A stretch of 64,000 nucleotides of DNA, from positions 124,001-188,000 of the forward strand of contig JAULBX010000002.1 of NCBI GenBank assembly GCA_032358255.1, given 5' to 3'. The DNA comes from Heterotrichella gracilis (taxonomy: Eukaryota > Sar > Xanthophyceae > Tribonematales > Xanthonemataceae). The stretch's first letter is position 1. Each line of letters opens with the position of its first letter. The position numbers were made by a program, and so were the translations under genes. Under the pieces are notes generated by a model. The model searched no databases and was not told the DNA's origin. It was given only the letters and a program-made list of their open reading frames with translations. Positions 33,781 through 43,258 of this stretch are shown in pieces.

Positions 33781-34434
33781 TTATTTAAACTTATAGGTAA
33801 AGTGTAATTTTAAAAAACCACCTGGGTTAAAATAATTACCATTGTATTTATATGTATCGCCGGTTGACATATTTGTCATTGAATGTTTACGATTACCATA
33901 AAAAACACCATAACCCAATTCAGGGGACATATAAAGATTATTGAACATTTTAATTTTAAACCCTAAACCGATCGCGGTATTTAAACCATTGGTTGAATTT
34001 GTAAAAGCATTTACACCCGACCCGCTCATATAATGGTAGCCGGATGAAAATTGATTTCTATAACTAAGATCTACAAAGGTGTAAAGCCAGTCTTTTTTCT
34101 TTAGCAGAGAATATTGTCCACCAACACCAATTTCAAAATTTTTGTTTGTGTTGCCGGCGGTAATAACATCGGCTGAAGTTATTTGTCTGTATCCGGTAAA
34201 ATAATTTTTAGAATAATAAACCTGTGACCTGAAACCAAACCTGTTTTTTGTGTAGCGAAAGAACAAGCCACTCATAATATCTACAGGAGCTCTGTCGGTA
34301 GGAAAAGAGAACTGTTTGTTGAGCGAATTAACTGTAAATAACGTAGCACCAAACTCAAAATGTTTAAGACTGTCTTGTGCCTTTGATAAAATAAAAGAGA
34401 AACTTAATGCGGTTGCTAATGCAAATTTTTTCAT
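33781..34434 (-). CDS. Probable outer-membrane beta-barrel protein
   Basis: 217 residues, ATG 34434, signal peptide MKKFALATALSFSFILSKA. Seen: alternating beta-strand pattern with aromatic girdle residues (FGFRSQVYYSKNYFTGYR, FEIGVGGQYSLLKKKDWLYTF, LYMSPELGYGVFYG) and a C-terminal strand ending FLKLHFTYKFK, as in small 8-stranded barrels. No enzymatic motif. Convergent with the PKD protein gene, 26 bases apart. The overlapping ORF at 34364 shares the first 71 bases. Confidence 0.78.
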   Translation of the reverse strand: MKKFALATALSFSFILSKAQDSLKHFEFGATLFTVNSLNKQFSFPTDRAPVDIMSGLFFRYTKNRFGFRSQVYYSKNYFTGYRQITSADVITAGNTNKNFEIGVGGQYSLLKKKDWLYTFVDLSYRNQFSSGYHYMSGSGVNAFTNSTNGLNTAIGLGFKIKMFNNLYMSPELGYGVFYGNRKHSMTNMSTGDTYKYNGNYFNPGGFLKLHFTYKFK

Positions 34435-34747
34435 GTTGCCCGGGTTTTTTAATTTTTATAAAACTAAAAGTAAAAACTGCATTAAAAACGCGTTGCTCTT
34501 GTTTTAACTTTTTTTTGGCCGTTAATTTTTGCCAATTATTTATCCTATGCAGTCTTCGTATTTCAGTGCTTACATCGTTTAAAAGATATTGCATGCCCAA
34601 GGCCGCCGCAATAAAAGGAACTGAGCAATAAAAGAAAGAAGTAAAGCTGAAGTAAAACGCGAAAATATTTATTATGGCCAATTGAATGATAATTACAATA
34701 AATATCAGCGGAGCCGCATTTTTATGATAAGGCTTTGCTGATCTCAC
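34364..34747 (-). CDS. Possible two-helix membrane protein overlapping the barrel gene
   Basis: 127 residues from GTG 34747. Seen: two hydrophobic helices (about 13-35, PLIFIVIIIQLAIINIFAFYF, and 36-56, FTSFFYCSVPFIAAALGMQYL), then a basic soluble tail (IRRLHRINNWQKL). The last 24 residues lie within the first codons of the barrel gene in another frame, so the tail may be only partly real. If rejected, the stretch 34435-34818 would be gene-free except for a terminator. I consider it uncertain. Confidence 0.42.
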   Translation of the reverse strand: MRSAKPYHKNAAPLIFIVIIIQLAIINIFAFYFSFTSFFYCSVPFIAAALGMQYLLNDVSTEIRRLHRINNWQKLTAKKKLKQEQRVFNAVFTFSFIKIKKPGQHEKICISNRIKFLFYFIKGTRQS

Positions 34748-34770
34748 GTTTGATTTTTAAATGGAAATAA

Positions 34771-34802
34771 AAAAAGGGGAGTTTTTGAGACTTCCCTTTT
34801 TT
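34771..34802 (-). terminator. Intrinsic terminator after the S74 protein
   Basis: On the minus strand AAAAGGGAAGTCTC...GACTCCCCTTTTT-type imperfect stem with T-run, 17 bases past the stop. Confidence 0.65.
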
Positions 34803-34818
34803 GGATCTTATAATGAGA

Positions 34819-37503
34819 TTAATTTTGTTTGACCATTTTTTTGGTAGCCACTACTTTTCCATCAATAATTAGTGAATAACTGTACATGCCATTTGAAAGG
34901 TCGTTAGCAAAAACATTTAAATGTCCTTCACCTTTTTCAGTTACATTAACTACTTTAATAACTTTACCATCAGCTGCATTGAATAAAATTTGTGCTTTTG
35001 TAAAATCAGTAGGGATATTGAAATTAATAATTGTGCTTTCAGCGAAAGGGTTTGGAACATTTTGATCAAGAACAATTACGTTTTTATCGCTTAAGTTAAC
35101 AGCTAACCCGTTTGGCTTTGCACCACTTTGATTTGCTGAACAACATGAACTGATCATTTGTTCTAATTTATCCAACCTGCTTTGTAAAGCATCATTAATT
35201 TTCTTTTGCTCTTCTAATTGTTTTTGAACATCAGAATTAACGCCTGTTTTTTCTTCGATCTGTTTTTGCTGTTCTTTAATTGCCTCTAGGAGAACAGGAA
35301 TCATTCCTTCATAGGAAACCGCATAGTAACCTCTCGCATCTTCTTTTACAAGTTCAGGAAAAATTTCTTTTATTTCTTGCGCAACAAATCCATAGTGTTT
35401 TCCTAATTCAAAATTCTCGTCTTTAAATTCTTCTGTTTTGTAATTATAAGTGTACCCATTTAGTTTGTTTATTTTTTCAAGTGCATTTTCAATTACTCTA
35501 AAATCTTTTTTAAATCTTCTATCTGATAGTTGCCAAAACGCATTAGTAATTTGACCAGACCCAACGACTCTCACATTTCCATCAAAATATCCTGCCCATT
35601 TATTTGTAAAATTTGGTGGTGCTAATTGCACTTCTGGATTGTATCCATATACACCAATTGAAATCCCAACTGGCAATAAATTAATTCCGGCAGCAGTATT
35701 AACCAAAGGGCTTAAATTAATTCCACCGGCCGCTCCAATTGCCCTTAGCGGAACATTTGGAGGAGCAATACTTGCTGCCATAAGCCCACCAACATCTCTC
35801 TGACTTGCAGCATTATTTGAATTAGCAAGAGCCATAATTCCATGATTTGCCGGCGAGTTTGAATTATCAGCAACAAAATGGCCACCCGCAGATTGGAATG
35901 TACCATTTGAAGCGTTACCACTAACGCCAAAATTTGCATCCGCTGCAGATGCAACGTTTGAAGTTCCCTCTACACCACTTGCAGTAAATGTAGCAGGAGC
36001 GCCGTTTGCCTGGCCTCTTACCCCAATTGCATTAGTTAATAAACTTGTTGCTGTTCCACCTACACCAACACAATTAAAACCCGCCACAAATCCATTATTA
36101 TTTATAAATGCTCCCGCAAAACGATGTACATCAGTTTGAGAGTTAAATCTTCCGGGTCCGGTTGTGCAACTATTAAATCCAACATTCACTTCTGACGGTG
36201 ATGATGAAGCGGGTGATGTAAAATTATAGGTGTTACCATTTAAAGGAACTTCCCAAGAGGTGGTTAACGGGTTAGTGCCTGGTCCACCTGTAGTAGGGCA
36301 TGGATTTCCAATACAACAACCAGACGAACTTGAAGCTGCAACATAAATAACGTCACCATTCCCATCAACGCTTAATACACCTGGTCCAGGATTTATTAAT
36401 GGTGTGTTGGTACTTGTCATTAAAGTCAATCTTAATCCACTTGCTCCATTCGGAGTTAAAGGCATATAAGGATTACCTGTGCCTGCCGTAACTTCAAGTC
36501 TATTTCCGGGAACATTCGTTAACGTATTCATGTTATTCATGATCCTAAGATTTCCATTCGCATCCATCAACATTTTTACAAGGCTTGCATTACTCCAGCT
36601 AAATATGTGGCGCTGTGTTACAGGCAGTGGAGGAAAAGCTGTGTTATTAAACTGCCACCCAATGCTAGACATAAAATGTGTTAAGCCCCAGTTCACATTA
36701 TTTGCCGTTAAATCCTGCGCCGGATCAATATTTCCTAAAACCTGTAATGCTCGGCCTGCTTGAGATGCATCAACCCTTCCAAAAACTTCCGGTAAAAAAG
36801 TACCAGCTCCACCAGCAGCATTACAAAAACCAACATCTGAATTCGGCACATCACTAGGTCTTGCTCTAAAAAAAAGTTCGCCGCCAACAATTGCACTCCA
36901 AGCTGGTGTAATCATGTCCATATGAAAAAGTGGATTTGGGTTATTAATACCTATATATCCACTCCTGTTCTGGCGACCAAATGGTGAACTAACAAACGGT
37001 GCGCCAAGAGAAACGTTTCCTAGGATGCGCATTTTTTCTGTGATATTTCCTAATGCAGGATTACCTGGCCCAGGAGTATTAAAAATAATATCGCCTCCAA
37101 CCGCAACCGTTCCAGTGTTAATTTGATAATTAGTTTCAATATTCAAGTTTTGTCCATTTAAGGTCGTATAAATCTGACTAACCTGGTTTGTTGCTCCCCC
37201 AACAAACATTCGCCAGTGCGCATCAACCGGACTACTAGTTTTAAATACTTCGCCTCTGTTAACAGTTCCTAATGCGTTTGGCAAGTAGGGGACTGTTGTA
37301 TTAACTTCAAGATAGGATGATGGCAAAAAACTTGACTGGTAAACACCTAATGCCCTTTCCCAACGGGCAGTTACACCTTGCGTTCTTAGCCTGGTGAAAT
37401 GCCAATTTGGACCAATTGTGTTATCATGGTCCATTCCGGCTTGAGCTAATGCAGTTATACCTGCAAAGGTCAAACCTATTATTATTAATCTTGACTTTTT
37501 CAT
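34819..37503 (-). CDS. Secreted tail-fibre-like protein with S74 intramolecular chaperone and T9SS tail
   Basis: 894 residues, ATG 37503, signal peptide MKKSRLIIIGLTFAGITALAQA. Seen: a long Asn/Gly/Pro-rich beta region (about 25-640) with repeated GNVSLGAPF and NLRIMNNMNT style tail-fibre strands and GINNPNPLFHMD; peptidase S74 chaperone domain from about 656 (FWQLSDRRFKKDFRVIENAL, Ser about 660; YGFVAQEIKEIFPELV); a coiled coil (about 743-783); and T9SS type A sorting domain (about 806-894, VLDQNVPNPFAESTIINF). Known: S74 domains self-cleave next to the SDxRxK serine after helping trimer assembly. Here the sorting tail lies beyond that cleavage site; see findings. Confidence 0.93.
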   Translation of the reverse strand: MKKSRLIIIGLTFAGITALAQAGMDHDNTIGPNWHFTRLRTQGVTARWERALGVYQSSFLPSSYLEVNTTVPYLPNALGTVNRGEVFKTSSPVDAHWRMFVGGATNQVSQIYTTLNGQNLNIETNYQINTGTVAVGGDIIFNTPGPGNPALGNITEKMRILGNVSLGAPFVSSPFGRQNRSGYIGINNPNPLFHMDMITPAWSAIVGGELFFRARPSDVPNSDVGFCNAAGGAGTFLPEVFGRVDASQAGRALQVLGNIDPAQDLTANNVNWGLTHFMSSIGWQFNNTAFPPLPVTQRHIFSWSNASLVKMLMDANGNLRIMNNMNTLTNVPGNRLEVTAGTGNPYMPLTPNGASGLRLTLMTSTNTPLINPGPGVLSVDGNGDVIYVAASSSSGCCIGNPCPTTGGPGTNPLTTSWEVPLNGNTYNFTSPASSSPSEVNVGFNSCTTGPGRFNSQTDVHRFAGAFINNNGFVAGFNCVGVGGTATSLLTNAIGVRGQANGAPATFTASGVEGTSNVASAADANFGVSGNASNGTFQSAGGHFVADNSNSPANHGIMALANSNNAASQRDVGGLMAASIAPPNVPLRAIGAAGGINLSPLVNTAAGINLLPVGISIGVYGYNPEVQLAPPNFTNKWAGYFDGNVRVVGSGQITNAFWQLSDRRFKKDFRVIENALEKINKLNGYTYNYKTEEFKDENFELGKHYGFVAQEIKEIFPELVKEDARGYYAVSYEGMIPVLLEAIKEQQKQIEEKTGVNSDVQKQLEEQKKINDALQSRLDKLEQMISSCCSANQSGAKPNGLAVNLSDKNVIVLDQNVPNPFAESTIINFNIPTDFTKAQILFNAADGKVIKVVNVTEKGEGHLNVFANDLSNGMYSYSLIIDGKVVATKKMVKQN

Positions 37504-37553
37504 GATTATAAATTTTATAGCATAAACCTAAGGCCAATACAACAAAATTAAAA

Positions 37554-37568
37554 TAGGTAATTAGCCTA
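37554..37568. promoter_or_regulatory. TAGGTAA-like half palindrome before the S74 gene
   Basis: TAGGTAATTAGCCTA, close to the TAGGTAAnnTTACCTA palindromes at 43259 and 43283 but one base shorter and imperfect. It lies about 51 bases upstream of the ATG. Confidence 0.35.
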
Positions 37569-37635
37569 CACGGCAATACAATTTATAACTGGTAGCTTTT
37601 ACTGAGAATTTAAAAAAGGAAAAACACTTTAAGGT

Positions 37636-38379
37636 TTACACACCCAACCATTTTAAAAATTCGTCTTTTTTATTTTTGGAGAGGGGGACAGAATAATTGT
37701 CCTTGGTGGTAATGATACCGCCATTTTCTTTTGTGAATTTTACAACGTGTTTTAAATTAATAATGTGCGATTGGTGCACACGCATAAAGGTATTGTCTTT
37801 ATTACAAAGCAGTGTTTCGTAATCGCCCAGGGTTTTTGAGATCATTAATTTATTGCCTTCGGTGGTATAGATGTTAGTGTAGTTTGAATCGGACTCTAAA
37901 CGGATGATGTCTGTTTTATTTACATACTCCACCTTATCTTTTACATGTAAGGGTATTTTTGTGCTGTTTGGTGAGTTAAGGTCTTGCAATAATTTACCAA
38001 GGTCGGGTAAATTATTTTTCTTATTCTTTTGTTTTACTCTTTCAATTGCTTGTATAAGATCTTCATGGTTAATGGGCTTTAATAAATAATCCAAAGCGTT
38101 GTTCTTAATTGCCTGGATACCGTATTCGTCGTGCGCTGTTGTAAATATCAATCCAAAATCCCGGAACTTTAACTCGTGTAATAATTCAAAGCCATTCATA
38201 TGTGGCATATTAATATCTAAAAAAACAATTTCGGGCTTATAATCTTCAATTAACTGAACACCATTTTTTGCTTCAGTAGTTTCGGCAACAACCTTTACAT
38301 CAGTCACAAATTTTTCAATTAACAGCTTAATGCTGTTAATTCCTTTTTGTTCGTCGTCTATGATTATTGCGCGCAACAT
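37636..38379 (-). CDS. LytTR-family response regulator
   Basis: 247 residues, ATG 38379, two bases after the kinase stop, so clearly one operon with the gene upstream. Seen: receiver domain (about 3-118) with IIDDEQKGI, phosphoacceptor IVFLDINMPHMNGF and FTTAHDEYGIQAIKNNALDYLLKPI; LytTR DNA-binding domain (about 145-247) with VKYVNKTDII-like IIRLESDSNYTNIY and FMRVHQSHIINLKHV. The S74 adhesin gene lies next downstream and could be a target. The binding site is not known; the TAGGTAA-like element at 37554 lies between them. Confidence 0.94.
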   Translation of the reverse strand: MLRAIIIDDEQKGINSIKLLIEKFVTDVKVVAETTEAKNGVQLIEDYKPEIVFLDINMPHMNGFELLHELKFRDFGLIFTTAHDEYGIQAIKNNALDYLLKPINHEDLIQAIERVKQKNKKNNLPDLGKLLQDLNSPNSTKIPLHVKDKVEYVNKTDIIRLESDSNYTNIYTTEGNKLMISKTLGDYETLLCNKDNTFMRVHQSHIINLKHVVKFTKENGGIITTKDNYSVPLSKNKKDEFLKWLGV

Positions 38380-38381
38380 AA

Positions 38382-41315
38382 TTAATTTAATATTGGTATG
38401 GTTATTTTTATAATAGTGCCAGTAGCTTCATCCTTGTCAATGATTTCAAATCCACAATTGCTATTTTTTGTTTTACTTATCAATTCCAAACGCTCTTTTA
38501 TAAATTCAATCGCTAACGATCTTTTTCCTTCCAATGTTTCTTCTTTGTTCTTTTTAAAATGGCGCCCTACTCCATTATCTTCTACCACACAATTTAAGGT
38601 TTTTTCGTTAATATAAAAGAAACTTATCTTCAAATTTTTTGCACCGGTTTTATGCAGCAACCCATGCCAGATGGCGTTCTCTATAAATGGCTGTACCAGC
38701 ATGTGCGGGATCTTAATCGCTGTTTGATCCAGTTTATCATCAATAAAAAATTCATAACTAAATACGTCCTCAAATCTTAAGGATTCTATTTCAACATAGG
38801 TTTTTAGAATATTAATTTCTTCAGCAAGACTAATACTTTCTGAAGTAGTACTTTCAAGCAATTTCCTTACCAACTTCGCAAATTTTGAAAGATATAAATA
38901 GGCATTATCATTTTCGTTAGCCAAAATAAATTGCTGAATTGAGTTAAGCGAGTTAAAAATAAAATGTGGATTCATTTGTACTTTTAATGCTTTTGTCTCC
39001 AACTCCAGCATATTTATTCGTAATTCATTTTTCGCTCTTTCTTTTTTGAATACAGCAAGGTATCTGAAGCGGATCGCAAATGCCAAAATAAATGCACCGA
39101 GCAGAACTTCCAGTAAAATGAACCATGCTTTTTGCCAAAAAGGTTTTTCAATTGTAAAAACAACATTGCTATCTGCTTTTACCCAATCGCCTTTTAAGTT
39201 CTTTGCCTCCACTATAAATTCATATTGCCCCGGCGAGAGGTTTGGTAAATTAATAGCTGTTTCGTTTGTATAATTCCAAAGTATACTGTTCTTATTTATT
39301 TTGTAGCGGTAGTTAATGGTATTATTGCAGTCATAAAAAAGTGCTTCAAAACCTATTTTTATATTAGACTGATCATAAGTAAGATCTATTGCTGGTTTTA
39401 TAACCATGGGTTTATCGTTTACGAATAAAGATGAAATATAGAATTTTGAATTGTTTGGGTTTATCTTAGTTTCGAACCAAAACATATTAGCTCCTGAATA
39501 AAAAAAAGCATTGTTATTTAAAAAGCAGACCTTGCTTACTGAAGATGCATCCATAAAGCCTATTAATGGATAATTAAGAATAGCGTAATTGCTTTTAGAA
39601 ATATAGTTGATCTTACTTATGCCATTATTTGTACTTACCCAAATAACATTGTCTTTAACGGTTATTGACTTACAGATATTACTTATTAAACCTTTACGTT
39701 CGTTAATAGTATCATATATATCACCATTTTTAACGATCAAGCCTTCTGTACGCGTGGCAATGTACATTAAACCATTCTCCGACTTAAGGTCCTCTATCCT
39801 GCAATTTAGGATCTTATCCTTGTCGGTTATTTTACCTTGAAAATTAAACCGATACAAGCCTCTTAAACCACCCACAAATATTTGATCGCTTTTCGGCTCA
39901 AATGCAATAGATGTTAAACGGTCGTCGCTACTATATAGGTGTGCGTAATTCTCAGCTTTGTTCTTATTACTAACAAAAAGGTTGCCTATCATTAAACATA
40001 AAAGACTGTCTTTATAGTTTATTATCCGCCGCGCCGGCAAAGAAGTATTCTTAAACAAGAATAGTTGCATTGCCTTTTTAGTTTTAAGATCAAGGCTGAC
40101 GCTGCTTTTAGCGCCCGAAATAAAAAGCGTTCGTTCATCTACGCAAAAAAAAGTGTTGACCTTTGAGAGCACTTTTTCTTTATCCTTGTAGATCTCTTCA
40201 TTCTTAACCATACCATTCTTTAAAAGAGTAGTTAAGATAACAGAGCCTGAGTTATAACCAACCAAAATACTTGAATCGTTTAAATTACTGATACAAGAAA
40301 TAAGATCAGTTTCAGAACTTAACGGCCTAGAATATTTTGTTCCCTGGCTTGCCATGTAGTAAACTCCCGATTCTAAAGTTGCAAACCATTTACCATTTTG
40401 ATAATCTTTTATAGCTGATGTAAATGTGAGACCTTGTAATAATTTAGTGTAAGGTTCTTCAGCTAGTTCCTTTGTGTAAAAATTAATCCCTTTTTGTCTT
40501 TCGCCTATTAAAACACTATTGCTATCGACCGAAACAACAGTTACTAAAACCTCTTCGAATTTTTTTTCGCTAATTGCTTTTTCAGAGAGGTTGATCTTTA
40601 CCAGAGAATAATTTAGTAATAAATAAATATCATGCCTGTTTCTACCCACTCTCGTGAATAGCGTAGCATCTTTAAATTGAAATGCTTTTTCAAGAAGAAG
40701 CTTGTGTTTATCATCATATACATTTACCAGATAGTCACCTTTATAGCCGCGCTTGTCGGAAAAAACAAAGTCATTCTCACCCACAGCAATAATATCAATA
40801 CCAGTTTTGCTATTTGGTTTTTCCCATATTACAGAAACATTTTTTGCCGCATATGGTGGCGATATCTTTAAAAAAGAAATATTATCGTAATTCCTTTTTC
40901 CAATTATTAAATTATCCTGCTCGTCAAAAGCAAATGAACTTATAATTCCATCCTTTATAAACGCCTCCATTTTACCTTCGAGATGAAGATTAAAAACAGA
41001 ATCATTTAAAATATAACCTATCTTTCCCGCAAAAGATCTGTACCAGATCCGACCCAACTTATCTTCCTTTACTTCAAAAATTGTATTATCTGGTAAACCG
41101 TTGGCAGAATTAAACTGTTTAAAATAATTTCCATTATATTTTACCAATCCCGCATCAGTGCAGATCCAAACAAAACCCTTTTTATCCTGGTGCAAAAAAT
41201 AAGTTTCGTTACTTGGCAGGCCATTCTTTGTATTAAAATTCTTTAACACGGGTTGTTGCGCCCGGATATTAAATAGAATAACGAGTAAAAAAATAATGTA
41301 AAATTCCCTAACCAT
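38382..41315 (-). CDS. LytS-type sensor histidine kinase with beta-propeller sensor
   Basis: 977 residues, ATG 41315, signal peptide MVREFYIIFLLVILFNIRA. Seen: periplasmic two-component propeller (about 20-610, NGLPSNETYFLHQDKKGFVWICTDAGLVKYNG), Y_Y_Y domain (about 640-710, NTINYRYKINKNSILWNYT), membrane helix (about 720-742, WFILLEVLLGAFILAFAIRF), coiled linker and His_kinase motif MNPHFIFNSLNSIQ (His784), HATPase motif VEDNGVGRHF. Pairs with the LytTR regulator 2 bases downstream. Ligand unknown. It is the second such kinase in the window but its operon order is kinase then regulator, unlike the first. Confidence 0.93.
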   Translation of the reverse strand: MVREFYIIFLLVILFNIRAQQPVLKNFNTKNGLPSNETYFLHQDKKGFVWICTDAGLVKYNGNYFKQFNSANGLPDNTIFEVKEDKLGRIWYRSFAGKIGYILNDSVFNLHLEGKMEAFIKDGIISSFAFDEQDNLIIGKRNYDNISFLKISPPYAAKNVSVIWEKPNSKTGIDIIAVGENDFVFSDKRGYKGDYLVNVYDDKHKLLLEKAFQFKDATLFTRVGRNRHDIYLLLNYSLVKINLSEKAISEKKFEEVLVTVVSVDSNSVLIGERQKGINFYTKELAEEPYTKLLQGLTFTSAIKDYQNGKWFATLESGVYYMASQGTKYSRPLSSETDLISCISNLNDSSILVGYNSGSVILTTLLKNGMVKNEEIYKDKEKVLSKVNTFFCVDERTLFISGAKSSVSLDLKTKKAMQLFLFKNTSLPARRIINYKDSLLCLMIGNLFVSNKNKAENYAHLYSSDDRLTSIAFEPKSDQIFVGGLRGLYRFNFQGKITDKDKILNCRIEDLKSENGLMYIATRTEGLIVKNGDIYDTINERKGLISNICKSITVKDNVIWVSTNNGISKINYISKSNYAILNYPLIGFMDASSVSKVCFLNNNAFFYSGANMFWFETKINPNNSKFYISSLFVNDKPMVIKPAIDLTYDQSNIKIGFEALFYDCNNTINYRYKINKNSILWNYTNETAINLPNLSPGQYEFIVEAKNLKGDWVKADSNVVFTIEKPFWQKAWFILLEVLLGAFILAFAIRFRYLAVFKKERAKNELRINMLELETKALKVQMNPHFIFNSLNSIQQFILANENDNAYLYLSKFAKLVRKLLESTTSESISLAEEINILKTYVEIESLRFEDVFSYEFFIDDKLDQTAIKIPHMLVQPFIENAIWHGLLHKTGAKNLKISFFYINEKTLNCVVEDNGVGRHFKKNKEETLEGKRSLAIEFIKERLELISKTKNSNCGFEIIDKDEATGTIIKITIPILN

Positions 41316-41384
41316 CTGTGTTTAACAAATTTAAATAAAATTTACAGTTAGAAAACTTAATTGAACACAAACAATTTTAAGGAA

Positions 41385-42461
41385 TTACTTCTTAGGCGTT
41401 TTTGTTTTAAAGAACTCAGTGAGATTACCGGGAGCGTATTTCGGGTCGTTTTTGCGACGGTTAACGACTGAATCATCAATAACTTCGTTACTGTATTTTT
41501 TTTCTTTAACCGGACGCCAAACCGGACGCCAAAACCAATACATAGCAGTACGTGAATTACGTAATTCGCCATTTGGATCGCCCTTAAATAAATGTGCTGG
41601 ATCCAACGTTCCAAAACGTTCCGTATCAAAAGATAAACCAACATCACTTGCTTTGGTAATTATCCAATCCAAAGTTAGATCGCTCAAACCATGGTCAACA
41701 TAACCACCACCAACATTACAATGCACGCCGGGAAACCATCTTTGTTCCATCACTTGTGGGTGCTTTGGATCATTTTTTACGGTACTACTTAATTCCCATA
41801 AAGTTGGCGAAAATAATCTACGACGTTCGTCTACAGCTAGCGCATGAAAAGCGTTATCAACAGTGGAACTTATAGTTACATCATGAAACTTGTAACGTTC
41901 AATATTATAAAATTTATACCAAGGCAATGGAACACCCAAACTGCCAACTGTATCCCAAACGCCGAGGAATTTTATGCGGGTAACACTTTCAAAACAATAG
42001 TTCCTCTTAAAGCCAACCATTAGGTCTGAATCTGGACTGGAATAGGAGTTACGATCGCGGTAAAGTTCGTAGGCCTTATCGATCAAATGCAAATACTGTG
42101 GTTTTAATATGCCGCAATTACGAATAAAACCTGCCAGACTGCGTGCAGTATAAGCGCCGCGGCTAAAACCAAATAGGTATATCTCGTCTCCGATCTCATA
42201 ATTTAAAACCAAAAAAGAATAAACATCTTTTATATTTTTATCTATTCCTGCGCCGGTTGTACCACCGCTTATCTTATCTTTCCAACTGTAGGTGCTGCTT
42301 CCAACACCCGCATCATACACTTTTAATTGTTCAATATCGTTATCGGCTTTACTTGCAATGCAGTTATAAATTAATTCTACATTACTTTTTACCGGTTGTC
42401 CCCGATCTTTAATACCTGGACTATTCCATGTACCGTCGCTGCAAGTAATTAGTCTTTTCAT
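41385..42461 (-). CDS. DUF2235-family alpha/beta hydrolase
   Basis: 358 residues from ATG 42461 (MKRLITCSDGTWNSPGIK); the longer TTG reading from 42479 was rejected. Seen: DUF2235 core with VYDAGVGSSTYSWKDKISG, GAGIDKNIKDVYSFLVLNY, nucleophile elbow LFGFSRGAYTARS (Ser in FSRG), acid and His region GVHCNVGGGYVDHGLSD. Known: some DUF2235 proteins are type VI secretion phospholipase effectors (Tle1 type); others are cytosolic hydrolases. No T6SS gene is in view, so no toxic role is claimed. It follows a lipoprotein gene in a small operon. Confidence 0.9.
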   Translation of the reverse strand: MKRLITCSDGTWNSPGIKDRGQPVKSNVELIYNCIASKADNDIEQLKVYDAGVGSSTYSWKDKISGGTTGAGIDKNIKDVYSFLVLNYEIGDEIYLFGFSRGAYTARSLAGFIRNCGILKPQYLHLIDKAYELYRDRNSYSSPDSDLMVGFKRNYCFESVTRIKFLGVWDTVGSLGVPLPWYKFYNIERYKFHDVTISSTVDNAFHALAVDERRRLFSPTLWELSSTVKNDPKHPQVMEQRWFPGVHCNVGGGYVDHGLSDLTLDWIITKASDVGLSFDTERFGTLDPAHLFKGDPNGELRNSRTAMYWFWRPVWRPVKEKKYSNEVIDDSVVNRRKNDPKYAPGNLTEFFKTKTPKK

Positions 42462-42524
42462 ACAAAAATCATTATTCAATTAGCTAATTTAAATAATTTT
42501 AATTTATATGCCAGGCTGATCAAT

Positions 42525-42953
42525 TTAATTTGTAGGCCTTGCATCTTTCACTTCAATATCAAATGTCTGCATCGCATTAGGCGGATTTACGTTTAATTCG
42601 AATTTTGTTCGTGTATTTGGTTCAAAGAATTTGTATACAACAAACTCTGCTGTTTCAATAAGATCATTTGTACTTGAATAATATTTTATTAGCAATACCA
42701 CATCTTTAAACTTAGTGTTCATGGCGGTATTACTAATGGTGCCGTATAAAAAAATTGAAGTATTCTCTTTTTCTTCGCGCTCATTGCGAATCTTGGCTTC
42801 CACATCCATAAATAATAACGGCGAATCTTTTTCCTGTACCAACGATTCGTAATTCATTTCCTCTGCAATATTCGGCTTTTGGTTGAGGGGCTTATCGCAA
42901 CTGACGAAAAAGAATACAAAGATGGATAACGCAATAGCGATTCTTTTTTTCAT
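42525..42953 (-). CDS. Hypothetical lipoprotein
   Basis: 142 residues, ATG 42953. Seen: signal peptide II with lipobox FFVSC (Cys about 19) then DKPLNQKPN; a soluble beta-rich domain with FLYGTISNTAMNTKFKDVVLL and EPNTRTKFELNVNPP, reminiscent of FxLYD/immunoglobulin-like lipoproteins. Lies between an 81-residue protein (8 bases upstream) and the DUF2235 gene (63 bases downstream) on the same strand, so likely one operon. If DUF2235 were an effector, a lipoprotein partner would fit an immunity role, but that is only a guess. Confidence 0.75.
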   Translation of the reverse strand: MKKRIAIALSIFVFFFVSCDKPLNQKPNIAEEMNYESLVQEKDSPLLFMDVEAKIRNEREEKENTSIFLYGTISNTAMNTKFKDVVLLIKYYSSTNDLIETAEFVVYKFFEPNTRTKFELNVNPPNAMQTFDIEVKDARPTN

Positions 42954-42961
42954 GCTTGATC

Positions 42962-43207
42962 TTAAAGTAAAAATGAATTGTTTATTTTTTTGGTTCTCTC
43001 ATCTATTTGAGAGTTGGCCCACTTATTCATTTCGTTCTGGGGCTTTACAATAAATATATCGCACAACACGTTTACAACTGAGAACATATTATCAATTCTC
43101 TCAAGATCTTTTTGCAATTCGGTTTGAATTAAATTAAAGTCATCTGTGCCTTGCGCATTATCGCTAAGCAAATTATTCGATTGAATATCAGATGACTTTT
43201 TTAACAT
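42962..43207 (-). CDS. 81-residue hypothetical protein
   Basis: ATG 43207 (MLKKSSDIQSNNLL); the TTG at 43219 gives a poorer N-terminus. Seen: soluble, acidic in the middle (ELQKDLERIDNMFSVV), and a helix with CDIFIVKPQNEMNKW. No signal peptide or recognised domain. First gene of the operon downstream of the double TAGGTAA palindrome. Function unknown. Confidence 0.6.
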   Translation of the reverse strand: MLKKSSDIQSNNLLSDNAQGTDDFNLIQTELQKDLERIDNMFSVVNVLCDIFIVKPQNEMNKWANSQIDERTKKINNSFLL

Positions 43208-43258
43208 AACAAACCACAACGCTGTCTTAAATTTACTATATCTAAAACGGCTGGCATA

